64,000 bases of DNA from Aselliscus stoliczkanus (taxonomy: Eukaryota > Chordata > Mammalia > Chiroptera > Hipposideridae): the NCBI GenBank assembly GCA_033961575.1, contig CM066740.1, positions 19,629,501 through 19,693,500 of the forward strand, read 5' to 3'. Positions within the stretch are counted from its first letter, which is position 1, and each line of letters opens with the position of its first letter. Below are positions 54,682 to 64,000 of the stretch, piece by piece. The position numbers and the translations under genes were made by a program. The notes under the pieces were generated by a model that was not told the DNA's origin, searched no databases, and was given only the letters and a program-made list of their open reading frames with translations.

Positions 54682-56603
54682 CACAAATAATTTTTAATAG
54701 CTTTTGTCCATTCTTATTCATTTAATTAATAAGATCACTATTTTTAGAAGCTATACATAGTACACATTATTTGGAAATTTTGATTAATTATATAATTCAG
54801 AAACATAAAATTTTTTTGCTCCTTCCTGGAATAAATGTTTCATTTGCCTTCTTGATATAGATGCTGTTTTCTTGCAGTGCTTAACTGCCAGGAGAAAATA
54901 TGTTTTATTTATATGAAGCCTTTTGGCCGTTATAGAAATGGATTTTTGGTTTGAAGATTTAAAGTCAGATTTTTCTTAGGGTAGAAGCAGCTATGGCCTA
55001 AAAAGAGTTCATTTGTAATTCCAGTTGAGCATAGTAGAGTATTATGTAGGATGGGGCACAATTCAGTGAGCTGTTTTATAAGAGCAAAAAGCATTAAAAC
55101 TTTACTTGATATTCAACTTGAACACTTTGAAGTATATTATATTTTCCAATATTAAAATACTTCATCTATTATGTGCTTTTCTTTAGTTAATCTCCTTTGA
55201 GACAGTTATAGATTGCACTAAAAAGTCTCCTATAACCTAATGTCTGTTTATTTAAAATATTCCCTGAGGATTTTAGTATTTGGAGTTTTTGTCAACCAGG
55301 TAAGGTGAAGTTAACATATGGTACTGTGATTAGTTGCTCTCCCACATTAGTCAAGGCTGGTCTGAGCTCCAAGGAGGATTGAAGAGGTCAGTCAGCCCAG
55401 AGGCCACTGCTCTCCGCCAGTCTTCAGATCTCCTACTTGGCCAGATTGCCTCTGTTAGAGTCACTGCTAAACAGAGATAATCTGTCTCTAACATCCTGGT
55501 AAAATAAATTCATTGGCTACCTGGAAACATGGAGGAGAGTACTGAGAAATCTCCCCTCTCCCCCTGTATTATTGTCTAGATTGTCAAATCATCTCTCGGG
55601 AGGACTGACTCGCTTTTAAAAAACAGTTTTAAAATGTTTCAAGTAGTAAAGTATTTTCCATTATATTATATGATTTCAAAAAAATTAAAATATTTTTGAA
55701 GGGTTTTTGTTTGCTGTGATGTGGGAGAGGGGATTAAGATTGCTTTTCATTTAGGTTTAGAATAAACATAAATGCCATAGAGCAGGGACTTGAGAAATCT
55801 GTCTTTGCCGTTTTACTAATTGTTCTCCTGTGGATAAAATGTTTATTCCCTTGAAGCTTTTATTATCATCTTTCTAAAATGAAAATAGCAACACTCCACC
55901 CATTTGACAGGATTTTTGTGATGGTCAAATAATACACTGTGAGTAAAAAAGTACTCCATAGATTGTCGTATTTTCGTTTCAAGGGCATATCTGTTGAAAT
56001 TATATTGAAACAATTTCATTACAGTTCAAATTAGAAAAAATGTTTCTTAAATGTCTTTGTTCTGTGTTATCGCTTATATTTTATTTATTTATTATTATTT
56101 TTTTCCTAAATCATCTTTACTTGAAGATTTTTTGGGGAAAAGGTAGGTAATGCAAAACATTTTTATATTAAAACAAATGCAGATAATATTGAATAGAATA
56201 TAAAAGTTACATTACTGTTTGAGACAGAGAGACAAAGACATTTCAAGGTAAGCTACTGAAGAGCCTCAGGCTGTATTCCCAGCCCCTGGGGCTGAGAGGC
56301 AACCCCTGTGTGCTCACTCTAATATGGGTGCTGCTGCTTCGAGAGGGAAGTCTGAGAAGCAACAAATTGATCACTAATATTTTAAAACTTTCTTCTTTGA
56401 AGGGAGTTGCAAAGAACTTTTTTCTCTATGAGAGAAATATATATTCATTGTAGAAAATAGAGATAAAATTGTTATTAAAAATTATTCATAGCCCCACTGT
56501 TCAGAAATAACAATAACCTGTTCTTATACATAAGGTTGTATTTGGGGTTGAGGTTTATGAAACTGGTATTTTCTGTGGTGCTGGCATGTAAACTTGGTGC
56601 AGG
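54682..56603. other. Unique AT-rich sequence, no gene seen
   Basis: Contains one member of a 25-bp dispersed duplicate (55074-55099, partner at 54252-54276) and a GTAAGG donor-like site near 55300 without a matching acceptor-bounded exon. Confidence 0.4.
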
Positions 56604-56714
56604 GTTTTTTTTTTTTTGTTGGGGGGCAGTGTCACTGACCCTCATATGTGGGACCTGAACTGGGGCTGCTGGCTTCCCAAGCCAGCGCTTAACCACCACG
56701 CCACTCAGCTGGCC
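56604..56714 (-). mobile_element. Short tRNA-derived SINE
   Basis: Same family as 14308. 'GGGGGGCAGTGTCACTGACC' and right end 'GCCACTCAGCTGGCC'. Flanks TTGGTGCAGGG and CTGGTGCAGG plus T runs (56594-56604; 56714-56730). Confidence 0.9.
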
Positions 56715-56730
56715 TGGTGCAGGTTTTTTT

Positions 56731-57805
56731 TTGTGTGTGTTTTTTTTTTTTATATTACTTTTCAGATATCTTTTTTGAAGACAGTACAAAATGTCTACAA
56801 AATTTTAATTTAGACATTTCCAATCCTATATATTTGGTCCTTGTATTTTCTCTGACTAGTCTGTCCTTGTGGGAATTAGCCTTAGCTGCCTAAGTTTTAT
56901 AAAGAAAAAATTCAATTTATCACCATAACTACATCCAGCAGTCCAATTGGTTCATTGCCAACTCTTTGCCACTTAACTGAGGCTGAATTAGACTAATAGT
57001 TTTGTGCACTGAACAGTGAAACTTTCAGCTCCTTATAATGATTCATGTGTTACAGCTGCAGTCCACACTCGTTAATAACATCTGACTTTTCACTGAACCA
57101 CAGAGCTTCCTTTCCTCTCAGCTAATCTTGTGATAAAACTTCAGCTTTCAGTTTTCTGGATGAAGACTTGAAAGTTAACAAAATTCATGAGACTGAAGAA
57201 ATCATTATTCAGAATAGATTAGATTGTGAGAAAATTAACTATTTTTAGTGTTTTTACTAAGATTCACATTTAAGAAATGTGTACTTTCCCTGGGGAAAAT
57301 ACTTTTTTTTTCATATTTCCAAAAAAATTATTCATCTTTGAAACAATTTTTATGCAGAATAAAAATTTCCCCAATTTGACCTATTCCAGAATGTTTTGCT
57401 CTAAATAAGCCACAGTTGACTTTTATAGTTTTAAGTGTATTTATGGGCATGTTGTCTTGCATTTATCCAATTTGTTCTGTTATATGAGCACATTATGAGA
57501 GAAAATGATGACTGGTTCAAGCCAAAATGTAAGGAATCTAAAATATATATTCTTACTAATACTGTGAAATATTTTATTTTAAAATATTCAAAATTAAAAT
57601 ATATAATAGGCTTGTATTATCAGAGCATAGATTAATTAAAATTATGGACTACAAAATAACATCAGCAAATAAGAATTTTAAATTTCTCTGGCAAATACAT
57701 ATCAGAATGGACTCAAAATTTACAATAAAAAAACCTGGTTAAATATAGATGAAGAAATGGTTGAAGCCTTGTATTAACTTTAAAGAAGTATAATGTGTGT
57801 TTATA
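56731..57805. other. Unique AT-rich sequence, no gene seen
   Basis: No repeat or exon recognised. Confidence 0.45.
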
Positions 57806-57882
57806 TGGGGTTGTTGAAAAAGTCATGATATATTTTTCTGTTTTTCGTTGCAAAAACGCGTGATGACTTTTCCAACAACCTA
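57806..57882. mobile_element. Palindromic mariner MITE, about 77 bp
   Basis: TGGGGTTGTTGAAAAAGTCA on the left and TGACTTTTCCAACAACCTA on the right are inverted copies. TA flanks both sides (57804-57805 and following 57882). Confidence 0.85.
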
Positions 57883-57967
57883 ATATAAATATATTCAAGA
57901 ATGATGTTCTTAATTCTTTACTGAATTATTTGGACTTAAATAAATTAAAAGTATATGTCCCTTGGTT

Positions 57968-58195
57968 CTAGCTGTTCGGGATGTGATCTCTCCATATGAT
58001 CTTCTCTAACACAGCAGCTAAATGAACTTGACCTTTTCGATGTGCACTGTTGAATGGAGAGAGGAGAGCTTCTTCAGTCTGCATTTTGACTTCATTTATT
58101 TGATAGAAGTCACAGTAAGCCTCTGTGATATATCCTGTGGGTTTTTTTCTTAACCATGCATTCCAACTTCTTCCATATGTCCCTGTCCCTTCCAT
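57968..58195 (-). pseudogene. Protein-like minus-strand open frame, family unknown
   Basis: A 75-codon frame with balanced composition (WLRKKPTGYITEAYCDFYQI, VKMQTEEALLSPFNSAHRKG, ending IIWRDHIPNS). Its first residues lie in a 19-bp tandem repeat (58171-58227), and upstream the frame closes in short order. It may be the tail of a decayed gene or retroelement. It is not L1 or a SINE, and I cannot name it. Confidence 0.2.
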
Positions 58196-58227
58196 ATGCC
58201 CCTGTTGCTTCCATATGTCCCTGTCAC
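58171..58227. repeat. Three-unit 19-bp tandem repeat
   Basis: TTCCATATGTCCCTGTCCC, TTCCATATGCCCCTGTTGC and TTCCATATGTCCCTGTCAC lie head to tail. Confidence 0.9.
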
Positions 58228-59050
58228 TAGGGTTCCAGGTGTGATTTGGTTACCTCCAATCTGGTATGCTCACAGAAGACTTGAATTTGGAATGAAGTTA
58301 GTTGGTGTAGAGACATAATTCTGTTGTTCAGATAATGGCAGAGGCAGCATGGGTCCAAGTTACCAGTTTCCTAATTCATCAACTTTCTCCAGTGTAATGT
58401 GCAAATCCCAAACCCAGCAGGACTGGGACAATTCTTGGGGCTGGGACTTTCTTAGACATTATACTGAGAGCTGACGTCTCCAGATCATCCAAAATTTTCA
58501 AGCCACAGAATAGCAAGTAATATGTCCCTTTCTGTGTGACAAATTTGTGGTTTGTAATGGAGCCCTAAGAGCCTTCCCAGATTTTATGCTATTCAAGGGA
58601 ATTTGGATTACCTGTTTCTGATGATGGAATGAATAGATAGATGTTCCATGATGTTTTTGTGTCATTTGACCCATGATTTAGGTAGACATTGCTAGTAAAT
58701 AAGGATTTGCTTTCTGAATAGGTTTTTGGAGACAGAAATATTGAGGATGTGAAGTGGAAATGTATATTCTTTTCTTCTAATGTTTTATTTATAGAAAAGA
58801 ATAACTTTATGGATGCAATGAAGCTAAACATATATACATTCATATACGCACACATTATCTATAAAGTTGGAGGAATTAATGCTACAAATAATCCAAAAGT
58901 AATACATTTGAGTAAGGCATGATAGTGAGTTTGTATTAATTTATCATTGTCTATATCTGTCTAGCATGTTATTTATGGTGATGTTTGGGTGCCAATTCTT
59001 TTGCAAAGCCTTCTTTGCTCCTCCCATACCTGCCTTTCTAACCATTACAG
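58228..59050. other. Unique sequence, no gene seen
   Basis: An 88-codon minus-strand frame (58589-58855) has no motif. Confidence 0.4.
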
Positions 59051-59066
59051 TCTGTCTGTCTGTCTG

Positions 59067-59162
<96 letters not shown>

Positions 59163-59171
59163 CACACACAC
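59051..59171. repeat. Compound microsatellite (TGTC)n(TC)n(CA)n
   Basis: About five TCTG/TGTC units, then about 19 TC units, then about 25 CA units, then a degraded CA end. Its open frames (Ser/Leu and Thr/His runs) are artefacts. Confidence 0.98.
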
Positions 59172-59257
59172 CCGATTCCTATTTACCAGTTCTGTACATA
59201 ATTATATTGGTGCTTCAATCAAAATGTGTGACACTTATTTGTTTAGCCAGTCTTCCA

Positions 59258-59370
59258 TTCTTGAACATGAAGTCATTGAGGGTAAAATTGTGTTTTTATT
59301 GTCATCTTTAAATCCACAGTATCTGGAATATTGTAGATGTTTAAATTAAGTGTTGGTTGAACTGAACAGA
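59258..59370 (+). mobile_element. L2 LINE 3' tail
   Basis: 'GAAGTCATTGAGGGTAAAAT' and 'AAATTAAGTGTTGGTTGAAC' resemble the L2 3' end. Confidence 0.5.
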
Positions 59371-59454
59371 TGAGGGAGTAGGAGGAAGCAGAATGTAAAC
59401 AGGACAGGATAGGGAACTACAGAGATTAATGGATAAGGAGTCTGCAGACCCACT

Positions 59455-59800
59455 GTTGCTGTTACCTATTATAAAACAAACCACCTTACAACTCCGTGAC
59501 TTAAAACAACAATTGATTATTTCTCGTAATTCTGTGGGTTGGTGGGAAATTCTTTTGTTTTGTTATTGGTTGGGTCTCTGGAATAGATGACGATCCAAAA
59601 TAACTTCACTCATATGGCTTTCAGCTGGGTAAGAAGTAAAGAAAGACACTGACAGCCTCTTAAGTCTCTGTTCTGGAAGTTATACAGCCTCACTTCCACT
59701 GTACTTTACTGGTCAAAACACGTCACATGATTAGCCCAGATTCAAGGGGAAGGTAGATAGTTATCACTTCTTGAGGGTATAGTGATAAAGTCACATTGCA
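59455..59800 (-). mobile_element. Old LTR-like repeat (probably MaLR), reverse
   Basis: 'CTCCGTGACTTAAAACAACA', 'CGTAATTCTGTGGGTTGGTG' and 'ATTAGCCCAGATTCAAGGGG' match the reverse of the family at 15838. Confidence 0.55.
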
Positions 59801-60112
59801 AAAGAGGGATAGAAATAGTGTTTAGTGATCTTTGAAAACACTCTCTACTACATCTTTATTTTTTTATTTCTATCTATCCTTAGATGTGAAATATTTTTTC
59901 TGGGTCTCAGTTTTCTCATCTTCGTAACATAGTACTAGATTTGATAATCACTGAATTCCCTTCTGGCTGTAGGATTATATGATACTATAATGTTTTTGTT
60001 CAAAAGGTTCGCATTGAAAATGGAACCAGATTTTGTCATGTCTTATTTCAACTGGAATCTTTTCAAACTTTTCTTCCCAAGTTTCTTTTGTACTTCAAGT
60101 TGCTTCTTTGAC

Positions 60113-60305
60113 TGATGGTACTGAAAGTGTGGTCTCTAAACCACCATCATCAACATATTCTGGGAACTTTTCTTAGAAAAACATATGAATGGACTTTACT
60201 CTACAACTACTGAAGCAGAATCTGTGGAGTTGGAGCCCAGGAATCTGGGTTGTAACAAGTCCTCCAGGAAAATTTTGATGCATGTTGCAGGTTGAGAACC
60301 ACTGA
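60113..60305 (+). mobile_element. MER20-like hAT-Charlie MITE
   Basis: 'GAAAGTGTGGTCTCTAAACC', 'CTGAAGCAGAATCTGTGGAG' and 'GCAGGTTGAGAACCACTGA' keep both end regions of the MER20/MER5 type. Confidence 0.7.
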
Positions 60306-61999
60306 TGTAGAATACATCAGAAGAAGTAAAAAAGTCAGCAGTAGCATAAAGCAAAGCAGTGTTGCCTACTGGCCATACATTTAATCAAAAGTAGTGGGTG
60401 GAAATATGATTAAATACCCCAGTTTCTCATCTCAGCCAGCCACACTGGAATTCCACCATTACGTATCTATTCTTTGGGTTTCAATCTGGCAGTTTAGTCT
60501 TAAAGGATAATCCTTTTAAAGAGAGGAAAACCATAAGCAGCCTTTAAAACCACAGCAGAAATAAATTAACTTCATTGTGTTTCTGAGAACCAAATAGCAA
60601 AACCTAGAAAAACTGAACACCAGACAATAAAATCTTGTTTAAAAAAAAAATCCTGTTGTCAAGAAAAGATCGATCCCTGTGATTTCAGGGCTCCCTGAAA
60701 GAGGAGGAAGATCCATAATGGGGACCCCTGGGAGTGAGGAAAAGGTGCAAGGTGATCTTGATAGCCTGAGAGAGGAGGGAGATGGTAAAACATAAAATGG
60801 ATAAAAAGGTGAACAAAGCAGAAGTGGAGCAACAACAAAAATAAAAGCTTTTACCTCACCATTTGGCACTGGGCCAGACTTAATGCCTATTACCTGGAGA
60901 TGGATTACACAGTTGTTCATGAACAGTAGAAAAGGTGGAGAGAGGAAGAGATGTGAGAGGAAAAGGAAGGGGGTGTATGAGATGGAATATGAAGGGGAGT
61001 GTTTGGAGCTGTTTATAACGGCTAAGAGACAAGAAGACAGAAGCAAACTATTCTTCAAAAAAACAGGACCTTCTACCTTTAGCATGCTTTATCAATGGCG
61101 TAAAAATAATTTGGAGGCAGAAAAATGAGAGATTCAAAACTGAAAAATTCCCACATTCCTTTATTTAGAAGAACTCTCTCCTCACCCCACCTGCAGTGAT
61201 CCTTGGGAGCTGTGTGCCCACAAGAAAAAAGAAAGGTGATTGAATTAATATACAGCTGTGTACCACACAGACACAAATAACATAGTTAAAAAATTATTTA
61301 TCACAAGTCTACCCTCTGAGAACAAAGATGAACAATTTTAATTAAAAGAGTAGTTATAACTAAAATTCATAAAAGATTATAAATTTGTTATAATTTAGGT
61401 AATCTAGGTAATCAGCCATCTAGGTAATCTCAAAAAATAATGTTGATTATTTAGCAAAATATTTGATTTAAAATTGGGGATAATTGGTTTTAAAACATAA
61501 CACTAGAAAATTGGGGAATGATAACACCGCACTGCTATGCAGTTATTAAGCACATTTCTGAATGTTTAAGGGAATGGGAGGATATTCAGCTCAAGTGCCA
61601 CTTTGGACATTTTCCAGTTGTTTAGCATTGAGTAAAAGGAGACTGAGTTTTTATATCTGAAATATGGAGAGGTTTGAGAGTTTTGATTTATTTCTAATGC
61701 CCTTCTAACTCTAGAGATTTAGGTACATCAGAATAAAGGAAGGCTTTAAGTGTCTTGTAGGACTAAACAAAACATATATTGGATACATTGGTATCTTTAG
61801 ATTTCCTTTCTGGGAAAGGAAATAGAATTACTGGAAGCATAATGAGATAACTAATATTCATATCTGTAAATTCCTTAGCATAGTGTTTGATACAAAAGGA
61901 GAGCTCAGTATGTTAATTCAATTTAGCCATTAGAAAATCATCTCAGAACACGTCACAGGCCTTACGTCTAAAAAGTTGTTTTTTTTGTTATCCTATCAC
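60306..61999. other. Unique sequence, no gene seen
   Basis: A 148-codon minus-strand frame (60639-61085) runs opposite a purine-rich stretch (60690-61060) that lacks stops in the complementary strand for compositional reasons. No motif. Confidence 0.4.
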
Positions 62000-62042
62000 A
62001 CACACAAAAAACAAAACAAACAAACAAACAAACAAACAAAAC
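62000..62042. repeat. (CAAA)n simple repeat
   Basis: Short CA run, then about six AAAC/CAAA units. Confidence 0.9.
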
Positions 62043-62609
62043 CCTCCAGATCGCTTACCATTTGGGCTACAACTTTACATATACCAAGGAGTTAGGTTAC
62101 CAGGAAAGCAAGAGGAAAATTTTATGTTTATCTACTTCTCCCTCTCTCTCCTTATTGCTTACCTTTTACTCCTTTCTCTTTTTCTGACCTATAAATTCAC
62201 TGTTATGAATTAAACACAGTCAGTCTGCTTTCAGCCCTGGGTCCAAATTACTCTTCTATGCTGACTCTTTCTAGTACTTTCCACAGTGCCATGCATATAG
62301 ACATTCTGTAAATGTTGGTTGATGCTAAAATGCCATTTTTATCTTTTCTTCTTTTGCCTGCTTTTTAAAATTGTTTGTAGGTTTCAAGATTTGGAGAGTT
62401 TGCAGATATGGGCAGGTATTAAAGTTTCAAGATGTTTCTAGTTACCTTTATCACTACCATAAGCAATTTTTCCGAGATCAGTGAGATCGGGCGTGTTCAT
62501 GGTGGTATGGCTGTAGACCATGGAAGCAATTTTTGGCATATGTGCTTGCTAATGTAGCATTGGCTGATTTTTCTTTGAACCAACTTTTTCTTTCTTTTTT
62601 TTTTTCCTT

Positions 62610-62880
62610 TTGGTTACAAGCAGAGTTATAATTGAACTCTCCCTATTTCTTACTCCTAAATTCCATCAATGGCCAAATCTTTCTTTTTCCCTCCCATATA
62701 GCTTTCATATCTGTCATGTTTCTACATCTCCTTTTCCAGTTGCCAGCATCATGTCCTTGGACCTCTGTGGTAACCTCCTAACAGATCTCCTAACGTCACT
62801 CTTGCTCATCCTAATACAATCCATTTTCCTCACAGCAGCTAAGGCAATCAATTGAAAAATGCAAATGAAATGACTGTTCT
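62610..62880 (+). mobile_element. L2 LINE fragment
   Basis: 'GTAACCTCCTAACAGATCTC', 'CTAATACAATCCATTTTCCT' and 'ACAGCAGCTAAGGCAATCAA' are in L2 order and are continued by the piece at 63385. Confidence 0.75.
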
Positions 62881-62885
62881 GTTGA

Positions 62886-63380
62886 ATATCAGTCATGATA
62901 CAGGCAGGAAACAGACTTCAGTTCAAATAGTTCAAGCGTAGAGATTATAATGAAAGACGCACTTTGCAGTATGGTAGTATGGTCATGGGTAAGGGGACCA
63001 GTAGGAGATACTGAGGAACATAATGATAGACGAAACTGCAAGTTTTTTACTATTCCTTAGGTTAGAGGAGCAAGGGGAGGGAGTTGTATTACAAGAGCTC
63101 CCTGAGAGCTAGCTTGAGGAGGAGGGTCCATACAGCAAGGACTGTGGCTGTGGAGAGACAAGTCACCACCAGTGATACTTCAGTATCAGGGAGGAAATAC
63201 CTTAATCTTCATTGCTACTCCAGTTTCAGCTGTCCTATCACAGTCTCATATTGGCCAAATCAAACTGGAAAGCAGAGGGCAAGGAACCTGGGCAATTTAG
63301 TTGGCAGATTTCAGCCCGAAGGAGAACAAAGCTGGGCAGATAACATGAAGATAACCAGTACACCATAATACTAAGTCCTT
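62886..63380. repeat. Insertion splitting the L2, unassigned repeat
   Basis: The L2 sequence stops near 62880 and resumes near 63385. The intervening 500 bp contains 'CACAGTCTCATATTGGCCAA' and 'GAAAGCAGAGGGCAAGGAAC', typical of a medium-frequency mammalian repeat I cannot name. Confidence 0.45.
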
Positions 63381-63384
63381 GATC

Positions 63385-63895
63385 TGACCTGTAGGACCCT
63401 GTAAGATCTGACCTTCTCCTGCCGCATTAGGCGCATCCATGGCCACGTTCCTCAGGTTTCACTGAGCTTCAGCCATATTTGGATCTTTCATTTCCCCGAA
63501 TGTACTGTGCTTGCTCCCACCTCAGTTCCTTTACATATGCTGTTTCCTTTAGCTGATGAGTTCTTACCCAACTTTTCACCTCATTAAAACTTAATCATCT
63601 TTCAGAGCTCAGCTTAAAAGACACACCCTGAAGGAAGTCTTACCTGATTCTCCTACCTAGGTCAGATCCCCACGAAACATGTTTAATTCCATCCTGCTCT
63701 TCTTTATAACACCTGTCATTGTATTAAGATATCTATTTCTTTATTAAGAGAATGTTTGTATTCCTGAATATGAACACAAAGATTTTGTCTTGTTCACCAC
63801 CGATTTCCCAGTGTCCTGCTCAGCATTTTGCATATAGTAGGCACCCAATAAACATTGATTGATTGAACAAATGAACAAATGAATGAATAAATATT
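63385..63895 (+). mobile_element. L2 LINE 3' end
   Basis: 'GTAAGATCTGACCTTCTCCT', 'TTTACATATGCTGTTTCCTT', 'CTTTCAGAGCTCAGCTTAAA' and the terminal 'CCAATAAACATTGATTGATT' run through to the L2 3' repeat tail (GAATGAATAAAT). Confidence 0.85.
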
Positions 63896-64000
63896 TTTCG
63901 TGGTATATCCAAAAATGCAAAAATTTCATGTATGCCTATTTAACTTACTATCAAAATCATATATGAAATGGCATGGAAGAAGAGTAATCTTGAACTGGTT

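Noticed and set aside
58944..59349. Frames of 70 and 127 codons with Ser/Leu, Thr/His or Arg/Glu runs
   Set aside because: Produced by the compound microsatellite.
60639..61085. 148-codon minus-strand frame
   Set aside because: Complement of a purine-rich stretch that is stop-poor for compositional reasons; no domain or conservation evidence.

Overview
The window looks like mammalian nuclear DNA: AT-rich, CpG-depleted, and full of eutherian interspersed repeats (L1, L2, MIR, MaLR LTRs, MER5/MER20, Tigger1). The lineage-specific repeats point to a bat. There are four kinds of tRNA-headed SINE with 'GGCCGGCCGAGTGGC' heads; the longer ones end in AATAAA...TCTTT or in 'CTCCACAACTAGACTGAAGAAC'-like bodies reminiscent of Rhin-1, the SINE of rhinolophoid bats. 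There are also young palindromic mariner MITEs. I infer a yinpterochiropteran, probably rhinolophoid, bat. The genus cannot be read from the sequence alone. Nothing bacterial, viral-episomal or CRISPR-like is present.

Layout. 1-5.2 kb: an old plus-strand L1 broken by a solo ERV LTR with a 6-bp target duplication, a composite SINE and an internally deleted Tigger1. 5.2-13.7 kb: mostly unique sequence with MIRs, a 209-bp mariner MITE and a long SINE. 13.7-14.25 kb: the only CpG-dense stretch outside repeats. It has a duplicated ETS-like promoter motif and, on the minus strand, a small disrupted gene-like unit ending in AATAAA plus a T-rich downstream element. 14.3-33.7 kb: L2, MIR and MaLR fossils, L1s and SINEs. 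33.7-35.2 kb: an L1 with a 5' inversion typical of twin priming. 35.2-48 kb: more unique sequence, including the best candidate coding exons on the plus strand (40.1, 45.7, 47.5 and 47.7 kb), a 144-codon minus-strand open frame (38.75-39.18 kb) and two hairpin MITEs. 48-64 kb: repeats, microsatellites and unique DNA, ending in a broken L2.

No full-length protein gene can be recognised. The best genic signal is a run of plus-strand exon-like segments with good splice sites, one open frame each, mostly compatible phases and locally retained CpGs (45.7-47.8 kb), ending in a stop codon. This could be the 3' end of a gene whose introns fill much of the window, or a lncRNA. I could not name its product. 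Nearly all other open frames longer than 60 codons lie in repeats or look like chance. Repeat family names are from memory of consensus sequences and need RepeatMasker confirmation.
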